Source of the DNA: Polynucleobacter sp. 80A-SIGWE
GTDB lineage: Bacteria > Pseudomonadota > Gammaproteobacteria > Burkholderiales > Burkholderiaceae
Assembly: GCF_018882295.1 (NCBI RefSeq)
Contig: NZ_JACVOR010000002.1
Span: 434,001-498,000, forward strand
Length of the DNA stretch: 64,000 nucleotides
Direction: 5' to 3'
The translations under genes were made by a program, and so were the position numbers. Each line of letters opens with the position of its first letter. Position 1 is the stretch's first letter. This document shows, piece after piece, positions 10,942 through 21,384 of the stretch. The notes under the pieces were generated by a model. That model saw only the letters and a program-made list of their open reading frames with translations. It searched no databases and was not told the DNA's origin.

Positions 10942-11769
10942 CTAACCTAAGATTGTTTTATCTGACTTAATGGATTGCAGTACGGTTGTAGCAATCTCTT
11001 CAATCGATTTGCTGGTTGTTGCCACCCAAGGAATAGATTCCTTTTTCATCATGGCGGTGGCTTCATTGATCTCGTAGCGGCAGTTTTCCAACTTCGCATA
11101 ATTGCTACCAGGACGTCGCTCATTACGAATCTCTGAAAGGCGCTCGGCGTCGATCATGAGACCAAAAATCTTGTTGCGGTAAGGAATTAAATCTTTTGGT
11201 AGTTGGCCACGTTCAAAGTCTTCTGGAATAAGAGGGTAGTTAGCTGCCTTCATGCCGTACTGCATTGCCAAATACAGGCTAGTTGGCGTTTTACCCACAC
11301 GAGATATTCCCACCAGAATGACATCGGCTTCCGCTAGGTTGCGGTTTGACTGGCCGTCATCGTGAGCCAGAGAATAGTTAATAGCTTCAATACGGTTTTT
11401 ATAGGCCTCAGTATCCGCATTGTGGTGCAGGCGGTTCATGGCATGGGTCGATTTGACCCCTAGCGCTTGTTCTAAAGGCGCCACGAAAGTCTGGAACATG
11501 TCCAGAATTAAGCCATTAGCCTTGCCGACAATCTTATTGAGTTCTGGATTCACCAAAGTGGTGAAAACAATAGGCTGGACTTCATATTTAGAAGCTGCCT
11601 GATTGATGCTAGAAACGGCATCATGGGCTTTTTCAGGGCTATCCACAAAAGGCACCCGAATGTGCTTAAAAGTGGCCTCAAATTGAGCCAAAATCGACTG
11701 GCTGAAGTTCTCGGCAGTAATTCCGGTGCCGTCAGAAACGATAAAAACAATGCGGGTTTGGGTAGACAT
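10942..11769 (-). CDS. ppsR: PEP synthase regulatory protein (kinase/pyrophosphorylase, DUF299)
   Basis: Bifunctional enzyme that inactivates phosphoenolpyruvate synthase by ADP-dependent phosphorylation of a threonine and reactivates it by Pi-dependent pyrophosphorolysis. It has 275 residues with the family's N-terminal FIVSDGTGITAE motif and a P-loop GISRVGKT at residues 154-161. It is divergently arranged with ppsA, its target, across about 107 bp, which supports the assignment strongly. Its end converges on the methyltransferase gene, leaving only four bases between the stops. Confidence 0.94.
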   Translation of the reverse strand: MSTQTRIVFIVSDGTGITAENFSQSILAQFEATFKHIRVPFVDSPEKAHDAVSSINQAASKYEVQPIVFTTLVNPELNKIVGKANGLILDMFQTFVAPLEQALGVKSTHAMNRLHHNADTEAYKNRIEAINYSLAHDDGQSNRNLAEADVILVGISRVGKTPTSLYLAMQYGMKAANYPLIPEDFERGQLPKDLIPYRNKIFGLMIDAERLSEIRNERRPGSNYAKLENCRYEINEATAMMKKESIPWVATTSKSIEEIATTVLQSIKSDKTILG

Positions 11770-11876
11770 GAGATTGGCCTAAAAAATCGTGGTCAGCACT
11801 ACAATATGTAGTTAATGAAGTATGCCGTATTTTATTCGGCCGCTCGACCAGTTTCCTTATCTTTAGAGAGTATTTT
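11770..11876. promoter_or_regulatory. Divergent promoter region of ppsR and ppsA
   Basis: The 107 bp between two divergent gene starts must hold promoters for both. It contains a short dyad, ACTAC and GTAGT separated by five bases, at 11798-11812. I see no convincing full sigma-70 promoter and do not assign a regulator. The call rests on gene geometry, not on a recognised motif. Confidence 0.5.
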
Positions 11877-14279
11877 ATGTCCAACCAACAGCAACAAAGT
11901 AACGATGTAGCAAATGCCTATGTTTTACCTTTTGAGCAACTCCGAATGACTGATGTTGAGTCAGTCGGCGGTAAAAATGCCTCATTGGGTGAAATGATTT
12001 CTCAGTTGTCTTCAACGGGTGTTCGTGTACCGACTGGATTTGCAACGACATCATTGGCGTTTCGTGATTTCTTAGAGCACAACAATTTGACCGAGCGCAT
12101 TCAAAAGCGCCTGGAGAATCTCAATATTGATGATGTGCGCGCTCTAGCTGAGGCTGGTAAAGAAATTCGCGGCTGGATTGAAACAGCGCCATTTCAAGCG
12201 CGTCTTGATGAAGAGATTCGTACAGCGTTTAAAAAATTAGATGACTCCGGCAAAGGTTCTTTTGCAGTGCGCTCTTCTGCAACCGCAGAAGATTTGCCTG
12301 ATGCCTCATTTGCTGGACAACAAGAAACCTTCCTAAACGTTGAAGGTATTGACGATGTTCTGAAGAAGATTCGTGAAGTATTTGCTTCTTTGTATAACGA
12401 CCGCGCTATTTCTTACCGCGTTCATAAGGGCTTTGCCCATGCTGAAGTGGCCTTATCAGCTGGTATTCAGCGTATGGTCCGCTCTGACTTAGGTGCGGCT
12501 GGCGTGATGTTTACTCTGGATACCGAGTCAGGCTTTGAAGATGTCGTATTTATTACTTCTAGCTATGGCTTGGGTGAGACAGTAGTGCAGGGCGCAGTGA
12601 ACCCAGATGAGTTTTATGTATTCAAAACGACTTTAGCCCAAGATAAAAAAGCGATTATTCGCCGCTCCTTGGGTTCCAAGTTGATTCAAATGCAATTCGC
12701 CCCAGCAGGTTCTGCTGAGAAGGTGATGACTGTGGATGTTGCTCCAGAGAAACGTAATCGTTTTTCATTGGAAGATGCGGATATCACTGAATTGGCTAAA
12801 TACGCCGTGATCATTGAGAAGCACTATGGCCGTCCAATGGATATCGAGTGGGGTAAGGATGGTCAAGATGGCCGTATTTACATCCTGCAAGCGCGACCAG
12901 AGACAGTGAAGAGTCAAGCCGCTGGTCAAGTGGAAATGCGTTACAAGCTCAAGGGCACATCTAAGGTTCTTGCTAAAGGTCGTGCGATTGGTCAAAAGAT
13001 TGGTGCAGGCCCAGTTCGCGTGATTCGTGACCCAAGCGAGATGGATCGCGTACAGCCAGGCGATGTATTAGTTGCTGATATGACTGACCCTAACTGGGAG
13101 CCAGTAATGAAGCGCGCTTCTGCGATTGTGACTAATCGTGGTGGACGTACTTGCCATGCAGCGATTATTGCCCGTGAGTTGGGCGTTCCTGCAGTGGTAG
13201 GTTGCGGTGATACGACTGAGCATTTACAAGACGGCATGATGGTGACAGTTTCTTGCGCAGAAGGTGACGAAGGTCATATTTATGATGGCTTGATCGAAAC
13301 TGAAGTGACTGAAGTTTCTCGTGGCGTATTGCCGGAGATCCCAGTGAAGATCACCATGAATATTGGTAATCCTCAGTTAGCTTTTGATTTCTGCCAAATC
13401 CCAAATGCTGGTGTTGGCTTGGCCCGTCTCGAATTCATCATCAATAACTACATTGGTGTACATCCACGTGCTGTGTTGGAGTACCCAAACATTGATCCTG
13501 ATCTCAAGCGTGCTGTAGAAAGCGTTGCTCGTGGTTATGCAAGCCCACGTCAGTTCTATGAAGATAAATTGGTTGAGGGTGTAGCAACAATTGCTGCTGC
13601 TTTCTATCCAAAACCAGTGATCGTTCGCTTGTCCGACTTTAAGTCAAACGAATATAAGAAGCTCATCGGCGGTTCACGCTATGAACCGGATGAAGAGAAT
13701 CCAATGCTCGGTTTCCGTGGCGCATCCCGTTACGTATCAGCAGATTTCGGTGAAGCCTTTGCCTTAGAGTGCGCTGCGATGAAGCGTGTTCGTGAAGATA
13801 TGGGCTTAGATAACGTTGAGATCATGGTGCCATTTGTGCGCACCATCAAACAAGCTGAGCGCGTGATCGATATGATGGCGAAGTTCGGTCTAAAGCGTGG
13901 TGAAAAAGGCCTGCGCCTGATCATGATGTGTGAGATTCCTTCCAATGCTATTTTGGCGGATCAATTCCTCGAGCATTTTGATGGATTCTCAATCGGCTCA
14001 AACGATATGACTCAATTAACTTTGGGCCTAGATCGCGACTCCGGTATGGAATTGCTGGCAATTGACTTTGATGAGCGCGACCCTGCGGTTGAGTTCATGA
14101 TTGCCCGCTCGATTGATGCTTGCCGCAAACAAAACAAATACGTTGGCATTTGCGGTCAAGGTCCTTCAGATCATCCAGACTTCGCACGCTGGTTGGTTGC
14201 TAAGGGTATTACTTCAATCTCCCTCAATCCAGATAGCGTAGTAGCTACCTGGGAAATGTTGGGTAAGAAAGAGGCCTAA
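11877..14279 (+). CDS. ppsA: Phosphoenolpyruvate synthase
   Basis: Converts pyruvate, ATP and water to PEP, AMP and phosphate, the gluconeogenic entry from three-carbon acids. The 800-residue protein has the N-terminal ATP-binding domain ([21 protein letters not shown]), the swivelling phosphohistidine domain with H427 in GGRTCHAAI, and the C-terminal PEP-binding barrel with catalytic C759 in [12 protein letters not shown]. coli has H421 and C751, so spacing is conserved. It is paired with its regulator ppsR and closed by a strong terminator. Confidence 0.97.
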   Translation: MSNQQQQSNDVANAYVLPFEQLRMTDVESVGGKNASLGEMISQLSSTGVRVPTGFATTSLAFRDFLEHNNLTERIQKRLENLNIDDVRALAEAGKEIRGWIETAPFQARLDEEIRTAFKKLDDSGKGSFAVRSSATAEDLPDASFAGQQETFLNVEGIDDVLKKIREVFASLYNDRAISYRVHKGFAHAEVALSAGIQRMVRSDLGAAGVMFTLDTESGFEDVVFITSSYGLGETVVQGAVNPDEFYVFKTTLAQDKKAIIRRSLGSKLIQMQFAPAGSAEKVMTVDVAPEKRNRFSLEDADITELAKYAVIIEKHYGRPMDIEWGKDGQDGRIYILQARPETVKSQAAGQVEMRYKLKGTSKVLAKGRAIGQKIGAGPVRVIRDPSEMDRVQPGDVLVADMTDPNWEPVMKRASAIVTNRGGRTCHAAIIARELGVPAVVGCGDTTEHLQDGMMVTVSCAEGDEGHIYDGLIETEVTEVSRGVLPEIPVKITMNIGNPQLAFDFCQIPNAGVGLARLEFIINNYIGVHPRAVLEYPNIDPDLKRAVESVARGYASPRQFYEDKLVEGVATIAAAFYPKPVIVRLSDFKSNEYKKLIGGSRYEPDEENPMLGFRGASRYVSADFGEAFALECAAMKRVREDMGLDNVEIMVPFVRTIKQAERVIDMMAKFGLKRGEKGLRLIMMCEIPSNAILADQFLEHFDGFSIGSNDMTQLTLGLDRDSGMELLAIDFDERDPAVEFMIARSIDACRKQNKYVGICGQGPSDHPDFARWLVAKGITSISLNPDSVVATWEMLGKKEA

Positions 14280-14310
14280 GCTGCCCCCGCTAATCACTAG
14301 CAAGATGTGA

Positions 14311-14340
14311 AAAAGGCCTAGAGAAATCTAGGCCTTTTGT
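14311..14340. terminator. Bidirectional rho-independent terminator after ppsA
   Basis: A perfect 12-bp stem, AAAAGGCCTAGA at 14311-14322 and TCTAGGCCTTTT at 14327-14338, encloses a GAAA tetraloop. The A-tract on one side and T-tract on the other make it work on both strands. It therefore serves ppsA (plus) and the last gene of the Anbu operon (minus), which converge here. Confidence 0.93.
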
Positions 14341-14359
14341 CTTTTAAGTGCTACCTAAA

Positions 14360-15241
14360 CTAGCGCTTAGATTTTGCAAGCACTTTTTTCTTTGGGCTAG
14401 CTTTAGTCACCGCCTTAACCGGTGCAACTGCCTTTTTAACGGCCTTGCTACTGCGATGAATAGGTACTGCACCCATCTTCTTAGCAGGCGATGCAATCGA
14501 GCGAGAAGGAGTTGCTCCAGACCAGCTTGGCTCTGCAATAGAGTTAAACGCAGAGCGTAATTTCTCACCCCAGAGCTGATGAATCATCTGGAAGTAGGGG
14601 TTGGACTCATCCATGGTAACCAGCTTACTAGCTTGCAATGAGTTCTTTTCATAAACCATCAAGTCAAGCGGCAGTCCTACTGAAATATTACTGTTCAGAG
14701 TGGAGTCCATTGAGATCAGAGCACATTTGGTAGCCAAATTTAGCGGGGTATCAAAGGTAATAACTCTATCTAAGATTGGCTTACCGTACTTAGACTCCCC
14801 GATCTGAAAGTAACAAGTCTCAGGAGTGGCCTCAATAAAGTTTCCTGCTGAGTAGATGTTAAAGAGTCGTGGGCGTTCGCCCTTAATTTGCCCGCCAAAG
14901 ATCAGATTGCAATTGAAATCGATTCCTGCTTTTTCTAGCGCTTTGTGATCCCGATCGTAAACCTGCTTGATGGCGTCACCAATGACGACGGCTGAATCAT
15001 GAGTACTTTCCACATTCCACAGATTCTTTCCATTGAGGAGTTGGCCTTGCAATAGGATCTCTTTCACAGCCTGAGTTATGGCAAGATTGCCGGCGCTCAT
15101 CAGGGTAAAAAAGCGATCCTTATCCTTCTGGAATAAGGACATCTTTCTGAATGTGCCAATCTGATCTACACCCGCATTAGTACGGGTATCAGATAAAAAT
15201 ACCAAACCATCTTTTAGGCAAAGCCCAACGCAATACGTCAT
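14360..15241 (-). CDS. Anbu-type proteasome-like peptidase with lysine-rich tail
   Basis: Member of the Anbu (ancestral beta subunit, also called BPH) branch of Ntn hydrolases, related to HslV and proteasome beta subunits. Removal of the initiator Met would expose T2 as nucleophile. D18 in FLSDTRT and K33 in FRKMSLF complete the expected Thr-Asp-Lys set. The Ntn core ends near residue 238. Residues 239-293 form a low-complexity tail rich in Ala, Pro and Lys (12 lysines), reminiscent of histone H1-like tails, which I do not know as a usual Anbu feature. It is the last gene of a four-gene operon with transglutaminase-like, alpha-E and ATP-grasp proteins. The physiological substrate of Anbu is not settled. 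Confidence 0.9.
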   Translation of the reverse strand: MTYCVGLCLKDGLVFLSDTRTNAGVDQIGTFRKMSLFQKDKDRFFTLMSAGNLAITQAVKEILLQGQLLNGKNLWNVESTHDSAVVIGDAIKQVYDRDHKALEKAGIDFNCNLIFGGQIKGERPRLFNIYSAGNFIEATPETCYFQIGESKYGKPILDRVITFDTPLNLATKCALISMDSTLNSNISVGLPLDLMVYEKNSLQASKLVTMDESNPYFQMIHQLWGEKLRSAFNSIAEPSWSGATPSRSIASPAKKMGAVPIHRSSKAVKKAVAPVKAVTKASPKKKVLAKSKR

Positions 15242-15302
15242 CCTGCAGCCCCTTTAATTATTTCTTTGAATTATCTCTTACTTGGCTTTACTGAGGGCTG
15301 GA

Positions 15303-16100
15303 TTAGGTCGGTTGAGTAATGGAGATGGTTGCACTTAACTCTTCACCGCCTCCACCAGAGCGCACTCCCTTAACGGGAGCTGCCGAGTAGTAGTCCCTGC
15401 CTATCGCTAGGCGAACATGGCGCGAATCTGTAAAGCAGGCATTGGTGATATCAATGCTGGTCCAAAGACCTTGATCAATATCGGTGCAGAAATCAATCCA
15501 GGCATGGCTGGCCAGGTTTGGTGAATCTTCGGCAAAGAAGTAGCCGCTGACATAACGCGCCGGAATATTTGAGGCGCGGCACAGACCCAGCATGATATGA
15601 GCATGATCTTGGCAGACGCCGGATTTCATGGCAAAAGATTGGGCAGCAGTGGTGGCGGAATTGGTTTGCCCCGGGAAATACAGAATAGTTCCTTGTACTG
15701 CGGCAGCCAACTCCAACACTTCATCGATGGTGTTTTTCTTTGGTAGCGATGCAGAGAAGAACTCCAGCATTTGAGCTGTGGGTTCAGTTAAGTTCGTTTG
15801 TTGGAGTAAATGGTAAGGTGAAACCGCCTTAGGCTCATCAATAAACTCAAAAGCATCTTGTGTATGAACATCGCCCTCAGCCTCAATCATCATTGAGGTG
15901 TATGAGCTCTCTTGAACAAAAACGCTGTAGAGATTTCCAAAAGCATCGAGTGAAGTGCTTGCCTTAATCGGCGTGCTAACTTTCCACTTTTCAATAGCTT
16001 GCCCAGCCACATTAGGTGGCGTGAGGCGTAACTCTTGAATGGAGTAACGCACCGGCGTTTCATAGCGGTATTCTGTGCGGTGACGAATCTTGAGGTGCAT
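15303..16100 (-). CDS. Transglutaminase-like cysteine protease of the Anbu operon
   Basis: Transglutaminase-fold protein with the bacterial N-terminal beta domain (about residues 1-85) and a core with catalytic C163 (SGVCQDHAH), H199 (ASHAWID) and D217 (SIDITN). This family probably hydrolyses or ligates peptide-like substrates; no substrate is established. The tail GRDYYSAAPVKGVRSGGGG is typical of the group that travels with alpha-E and ATP-grasp genes. It lies eight bases after the alpha-E gene and about 60 bases before the Anbu peptidase. Confidence 0.9.
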   Translation of the reverse strand: MHLKIRHRTEYRYETPVRYSIQELRLTPPNVAGQAIEKWKVSTPIKASTSLDAFGNLYSVFVQESSYTSMMIEAEGDVHTQDAFEFIDEPKAVSPYHLLQQTNLTEPTAQMLEFFSASLPKKNTIDEVLELAAAVQGTILYFPGQTNSATTAAQSFAMKSGVCQDHAHIMLGLCRASNIPARYVSGYFFAEDSPNLASHAWIDFCTDIDQGLWTSIDITNACFTDSRHVRLAIGRDYYSAAPVKGVRSGGGGEELSATISITQPT

Positions 16101-16108
16101 AAGGATCT

Positions 16109-17089
16109 TTAAGCTACAGCTAATGGTATGAGGTAAGCATTACTGAATTCATCAGCAATATGATTGATGCGCTCTAAGAACTCTTCAATAAATTCTTCTA
16201 ACCCTTGAGAAAAGACTTCATCAATATCGGAATAATCTAAGCTTGCCTTGAGCTTGCCAAGCAGGCGTTCAATTTCTTTGGATTGCTGATTCTTCACCTC
16301 TGAAATTAATGGAATCAGTTCATTCACGCAACTCACCAAAGAGCGAGGCATTTGCTTATTGAAAATCAAGAGTTGCGCGACCTGCTTAGGGGTTACTTGA
16401 TCGGAATAGATTTGGCGATAGATTTCAAAGGCGGAGACTGAGCGAAGTAGGGCAGCCCAGTGATAGAAGTCAAAGAAATCACCATCCGCTCCATCGGCTT
16501 CTACTTTTTTATCCGTGCGCAAGACTTTAAGCGTCGCCTGATCTTCGTATTTGGTTTCTAGGATGCGAGCGGTGTTATCGGCACGCTCTAATAAGGTGCC
16601 TATATTCATAAAATAGAAGGATTCATTTTTGAGCATCGTGCCATGCATCACACCCCGGAACAAATGGCAGCGATGCTTTACCCACTCGAGTAGTCGACTA
16701 GGGTCTGCTTGATTTCTAGCCTCCAAAATGCGTTGCAACTCTAACCAAGTGGTATTTTGTGTTTCCCATGCTTCGGAGGTAATTCTGCCGCGAATGACTC
16801 GGGCATTCTCACGAGCAGCAAACAGGCATGACACGATGCTAGATGGATTGCTAGTTTCGTAAATCATGAAGTCCAAGACATTCTCACGGGTGATTACATC
16901 GTATTTCACCAAGAAGGATTCTTCAAGCTTGGAGATCGTGAGCAGCTTCTTCCAGCTCTGCTCTAAAAACTCTGCAGGCTGTGGGAGTAGGGAGGTTTGG
17001 TGATTGACATCCAACATGCGGGCAGTGTTTTCTGCTCGCTCTGTGTAGCGGGCCATCCAGTAAAGGCAATCAGCGGTACGACTCAACAT
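16109..17089 (-). CDS. Alpha-E domain protein (DUF403)
   Basis: Helix-rich 326-residue protein of the alpha-E family, recognised from the N-terminal MLSRTADCLYWMARYTERAENTARMLDV stretch (positions 1-28) and the repeated RADNTAR-like turn near residue 167. The family is found almost only beside circularly permuted ATP-grasp and transglutaminase-like proteins, and is proposed to take part in peptide ligation or modification. No catalytic residues are known to me. It sits between those two partners here, spaced 15 and 8 bases. Confidence 0.9.
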   Translation of the reverse strand: MLSRTADCLYWMARYTERAENTARMLDVNHQTSLLPQPAEFLEQSWKKLLTISKLEESFLVKYDVITRENVLDFMIYETSNPSSIVSCLFAARENARVIRGRITSEAWETQNTTWLELQRILEARNQADPSRLLEWVKHRCHLFRGVMHGTMLKNESFYFMNIGTLLERADNTARILETKYEDQATLKVLRTDKKVEADGADGDFFDFYHWAALLRSVSAFEIYRQIYSDQVTPKQVAQLLIFNKQMPRSLVSCVNELIPLISEVKNQQSKEIERLLGKLKASLDYSDIDEVFSQGLEEFIEEFLERINHIADEFSNAYLIPLAVA

Positions 17090-17104
17090 ATTTACTTATC
17101 CCTT

Positions 17105-18517
17105 TTATTCTTCTAGAACCCAGGTATCTTTAGTGCCACCACCCTGTGAGGAGTTCACAACTAAAGATCCTTCTTTGAGGGCAACACGAGTTAGGCCGCC
17201 TGGAACCATCTTGATTGTTTTTCCTGACAAAACAAAAGGACGCAAATCAATATGGCGTGGAGCCACACCGGACTCAACAAAAGTTGGGCAAGTAGAGAGA
17301 GCAAGCGTTGGCTGTGCAATATATTTGTCTGGATTGGCAATCAGATGACCGCGAAATTCTTCAATCTCCGTTTTGGTGGAGGCTGGTCCAACCAACATGC
17401 CATAGCCGCCAGCACCATGTGTCAACTTCACCACCAACTTGTCTAAGTTAGCCAAGGTGTAGGCGAGATCATCAGGTTTGCGACACTGGAAAGTCGGCAC
17501 ATTATTCAGAATGGGTTTCTCACCCAAATAGAACTCAATCATGTCTGGCACGTAAGGGTAGATTGACTTGTCATCAGCAATGCCAGTGCCAATAGCGTTG
17601 GCCAAAGTCACATTGCCTGCGCGATGAGCGGAGAGTAAGCCAGCAACCCCTAATGTTGAATCAGAGCGAAACGCAAGGGGATCCAAGAAGTCATCATCGA
17701 CGCGACGGTAAATCACATCCACCCGCTCAGGGCCTTGAGTGGTGCGCATAAAGACTTGCTCATTCTTCACAAATAAATCTTTGCCTTCCACCAATTCAAC
17801 GCCCATTTGTTGAGCAAGGTAGCTATGCTCAAAATAAGCGGAGTTGTACATGCCTGGGGTGAGCACTACAACATTAGGCTTTTTGACGTCATCAGGCTTG
17901 ACTGACTTCAGGCATTCCAATAAAAAATCAGGGTAGTGCTCGACAGGGGCAACACGATATTTCTGAAACAGGTCGGGGAAGAGTCGCATCATCATCTTGC
18001 GGTCTTCAACCATATAAGACACGCCAGATGGAACACGCAGGTTGTCTTCTAGAACGTAGAACTCGCCTTCGCCAGCGCGCACGATATCAATTCCAGCGAT
18101 CTGCGCATAAATATCTCGCGGCACGTTGACATTGCGCATCTCAGGACGATATTGCGCGTTGTTATAAATTTGTTCAGCAGGAATAATTCCGGCTTTGATA
18201 ATTTCTTCTTCGTGATAGACGTCATAAAGAAAGCGATTGAGTGCTTTAACCCGTTGACGAAGGCCAGCCTCCAATTGTTCCCATTCTTTGGCAGTAAAGA
18301 TGCGAGGCACTTGATCAAACGGAATAGTTCGTTCAGATCCAAGATCATCTCCATAGACGGCAAAGGTAATCCCAACTCGTCGAAAAATCAGGTCAGCCTC
18401 AGCGCGCTTGAGACCCATGAGGGTGTCACTCTGCTGTTTAAGCCAGTTATGGAAAACTTGGTAATGGGGACGCGCTTTTCCACTGGCGTCGAGCATTTCA
18501 TCAAAAGGCAATTTCAT
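17105..18517 (-). CDS. Circularly permuted type 2 ATP-grasp protein
   Basis: Predicted ATP-dependent carboxylate-amine ligase with a permuted ATP-grasp fold (DUF404/DUF407 group), 470 residues. Visible family stretches include the N-terminal FDEMLDASGKARPHY, FYVLEDNLRVPSGVSYM, RPEMRNVNVPRDIYAQIAG and, near the C-terminus, KLTHGAGGYGMLVGP and SGVAPRHIDLRPFVL. It is the first gene of the Anbu operon. A plausible working model is that it makes an amide or peptide bond that the Tgase-like or Anbu peptidase later cuts; this is inference only. Confidence 0.92.
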   Translation of the reverse strand: MKLPFDEMLDASGKARPHYQVFHNWLKQQSDTLMGLKRAEADLIFRRVGITFAVYGDDLGSERTIPFDQVPRIFTAKEWEQLEAGLRQRVKALNRFLYDVYHEEEIIKAGIIPAEQIYNNAQYRPEMRNVNVPRDIYAQIAGIDIVRAGEGEFYVLEDNLRVPSGVSYMVEDRKMMMRLFPDLFQKYRVAPVEHYPDFLLECLKSVKPDDVKKPNVVVLTPGMYNSAYFEHSYLAQQMGVELVEGKDLFVKNEQVFMRTTQGPERVDVIYRRVDDDFLDPLAFRSDSTLGVAGLLSAHRAGNVTLANAIGTGIADDKSIYPYVPDMIEFYLGEKPILNNVPTFQCRKPDDLAYTLANLDKLVVKLTHGAGGYGMLVGPASTKTEIEEFRGHLIANPDKYIAQPTLALSTCPTFVESGVAPRHIDLRPFVLSGKTIKMVPGGLTRVALKEGSLVVNSSQGGGTKDTWVLEE

Positions 18518-18573
18518 AGTTACAAACTAACGCCTTTGGCTTTACTGCGCTTGTGGATATGGGGCAGCATGGT

Positions 18574-18604
18574 GCCATAATGCACTTTATTGGTGCATTA
18601 TGGC
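18574..18604. repeat. Perfect 12-bp inverted repeat before the Anbu operon
   Basis: Arms GCCATAATGCAC (18574-18585) and GTGCATTATGGC (18593-18604) are separated by TTTATTG. It lies between the smpB stop and the ATP-grasp start, both on the minus strand. No T-tract follows on the minus strand, so it is not a canonical terminator. Its inner part matches an NtrC operator, listed separately. Confidence 0.85.
18581..18597. promoter_or_regulatory. Candidate NtrC-binding site upstream of the Anbu operon
   Basis: The sequence TGCACTTTATTGGTGCA fits the NtrC consensus TGCAC-N7-GTGCA and differs little from the sites I recall at enterobacterial glnA. On the minus strand it is followed, 64 bp or less before the ATP-grasp ATG, by TGGCACCATGCTGCCC, which resembles a sigma-54 -24/-12 element (GG then GC) but with spacing one base short. 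NtrC normally binds further upstream, so the position is unusual. Operator call by motif only. Confidence 0.55.
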
Positions 18605-18624
18605 TTAGGAGTATGCTTCAGGAC

Positions 18625-19077
18625 TCAGGCGTTGAGGTCGCCTCGAGCAATTCGACCTTTTTGAACTTCCCATTCACGCTCTTTAGTTGCCGCGCGCTTG
18701 TCATGCTGCTTCTTACCTCGAGCTAGCCCAATCTCGCACTTCACATTGCCTTTGGAGAAATGCAGATTCAGTGGAACTAGGGTGTAGCCCTTTTGCTCAA
18801 CTTTGCCGATGAGTTTTTTAATTTCAATCGCATTGAGGAGAAGTTTGCGAGTGCGGGTGCTGTCTGGGACAATATGAGTTGAGGCTGATAGCAGTGGGGT
18901 GATATGACAACCGATCAGGAATAGCTCCGCCTGACGGATGACGACATACGCTTCTTTGACGTGGACTCGACCAGCGCGGATGGCTTTTACTTCCCAGCCC
19001 TCCAGAACTAGTCCTGCCTCGAACCGTTCCTCGATAAAATAATCGAAGAAGGCTTTTTTGTTATCGACGATACTCAT
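18625..19077 (-). CDS. smpB: SsrA-binding protein SmpB
   Basis: Partner of tmRNA in trans-translation; delivers it to stalled ribosomes. The 150-residue protein has the oligonucleotide-binding barrel ([20 protein letters not shown] and [19 protein letters not shown]), the HITPL strand, and the basic C-terminal tail [20 protein letters not shown] that enters the mRNA channel. It is divergent from ratA with only 26 bases between the starts, the common proteobacterial smpB-ratA-rnfH arrangement. The tmRNA gene itself is not in the window. Confidence 0.96.
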   Translation of the reverse strand: MSIVDNKKAFFDYFIEERFEAGLVLEGWEVKAIRAGRVHVKEAYVVIRQAELFLIGCHITPLLSASTHIVPDSTRTRKLLLNAIEIKKLIGKVEQKGYTLVPLNLHFSKGNVKCEIGLARGKKQHDKRAATKEREWEVQKGRIARGDLNA

Positions 19078-19103
19078 ATTTATTTAGCTTCTCAAGATCG
19101 ATT

Positions 19104-19535
19104 ATGGCAGACGTCTACAAGACCGTTTTAATTGGCCAATCAGCCGACCGCATGTATGGCTTGGTAACCGACGTTGCGCGTTACCCAGAATTCTTGCCTT
19201 GGTGTGGCGGGGTGGAAATTTTTGAGCAAACTGAGACTGTTTTAGACGCCAAAATCAATATCCACTTCAAGGGTATTAATCAGTACTTTCATACTAGAAA
19301 CATCAATCACCGCCCTGAAACCATTGACATGGTCTTTGTAGATGGACCGTTCAAGCACTTTTCTGGGCAGTGGAACTTCATTCCTCTCAAGGAAGATGCC
19401 TGCAAGGTGGAGTTCAAGCTCCATTGGGAGTTTAAAAGCGTCATCCTGGACAAGATCATTGGCCCGGTATTTGGTCATATAGCTGGTACCTTTGTGGATT
19501 GCTTCGTAAAGCGAGCCGAAGACCTCTATGACTAA
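19104..19535 (+). CDS. ratA: RatA/Coq10-like START-domain protein
   Basis: START/polyketide-cyclase fold protein of 143 residues. Homologues are called RatA (reported in E. coli to block 70S assembly) and Coq10 (ubiquinone-binding in mitochondria); for bacterial members the lipid or quinone role is at least as plausible. Family stretches are VTDVARYPEFLPWCGGVE, FKGINQYFHTRN and the DGPFKHFSGQW strand. Its end overlaps the start of rnfH by eight bases. I keep the symbol because of the conserved smpB-ratA-ratB order, not as proof of toxicity. Confidence 0.9.
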   Translation: MADVYKTVLIGQSADRMYGLVTDVARYPEFLPWCGGVEIFEQTETVLDAKINIHFKGINQYFHTRNINHRPETIDMVFVDGPFKHFSGQWNFIPLKEDACKVEFKLHWEFKSVILDKIIGPVFGHIAGTFVDCFVKRAEDLYD

Positions 19536-19878
19536 TCAATCCATGGAGATTTGGATTTGCGATGCCCGCCTAGGTGAGCCCAAACTAAACCCCTTCACAC
19601 TCCATTTATCTGCATCCGAGACCCCTACAGTGGGTCTAGCCTTGGTGAAAGCTGGAATCGCCCAAGGTCCCGATGATCCTGTTTTGGCTAGAAAAGGCTG
19701 TTTTGGGGTCTTTGGCAAGCGCAAGGACTTGGATAGCCCTATTTACGAGGGTGATCGTCTGGAGCTGTATTCACCCCTCCTAGTGGACCCCAAGGCCGTT
19801 CGCCGCAAGAAGGCCAATCAGAACCAAGATGCCAAATTCCAGGCTGCCGCAGCTAAAAGAAAGGCTAGGAGGCTATAA
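19528..19878 (+). CDS. rnfH: RnfH/RatB family ubiquitin-like protein
   Basis: Small beta-grasp protein (116 residues, UPF0125) of unknown biochemical role. The family's C-terminal half is clear: GCFGVFGKRKDLDSPIYEGD and ELYSPLLVDPKAVRRKKA, followed by a basic tail. It overlaps ratA by eight bases. A second in-frame ATG at 19543 would give a protein beginning MEIWIC and may be the true start. Called RatB when considered with RatA, but evidence for a toxin-antitoxin function is weak. Confidence 0.88.
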   Translation: MTNQSMEIWICDARLGEPKLNPFTLHLSASETPTVGLALVKAGIAQGPDDPVLARKGCFGVFGKRKDLDSPIYEGDRLELYSPLLVDPKAVRRKKANQNQDAKFQAAAAKRKARRL

Positions 19879-19895
19879 TCGGTTTTTGCGACTAG

Positions 19896-21371
<1,476 letters not shown>

Positions 21372-21384
21372 GGCTGTTCCTTTC

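Noticed and set aside
18560..18580. Sigma-54 promoter for the Anbu operon as a firm feature
   Set aside because: TGGCACCATGCTGCC has the two doublets, but their spacing is one base shorter than the strict consensus, so I only mention it as weak support.
18574..18604. 12-bp inverted repeat read as the smpB terminator
   Set aside because: No T-tract follows on the minus strand, and the inner part fits an NtrC operator better.
19104..19878. ratA and rnfH (ratB) as a toxin-antitoxin system
   Set aside because: The order smpB-ratA-rnfH is conserved core content, and RatA belongs to a Coq10/START family with a likely quinone or lipid role. The names do not prove a toxin-antitoxin pair.
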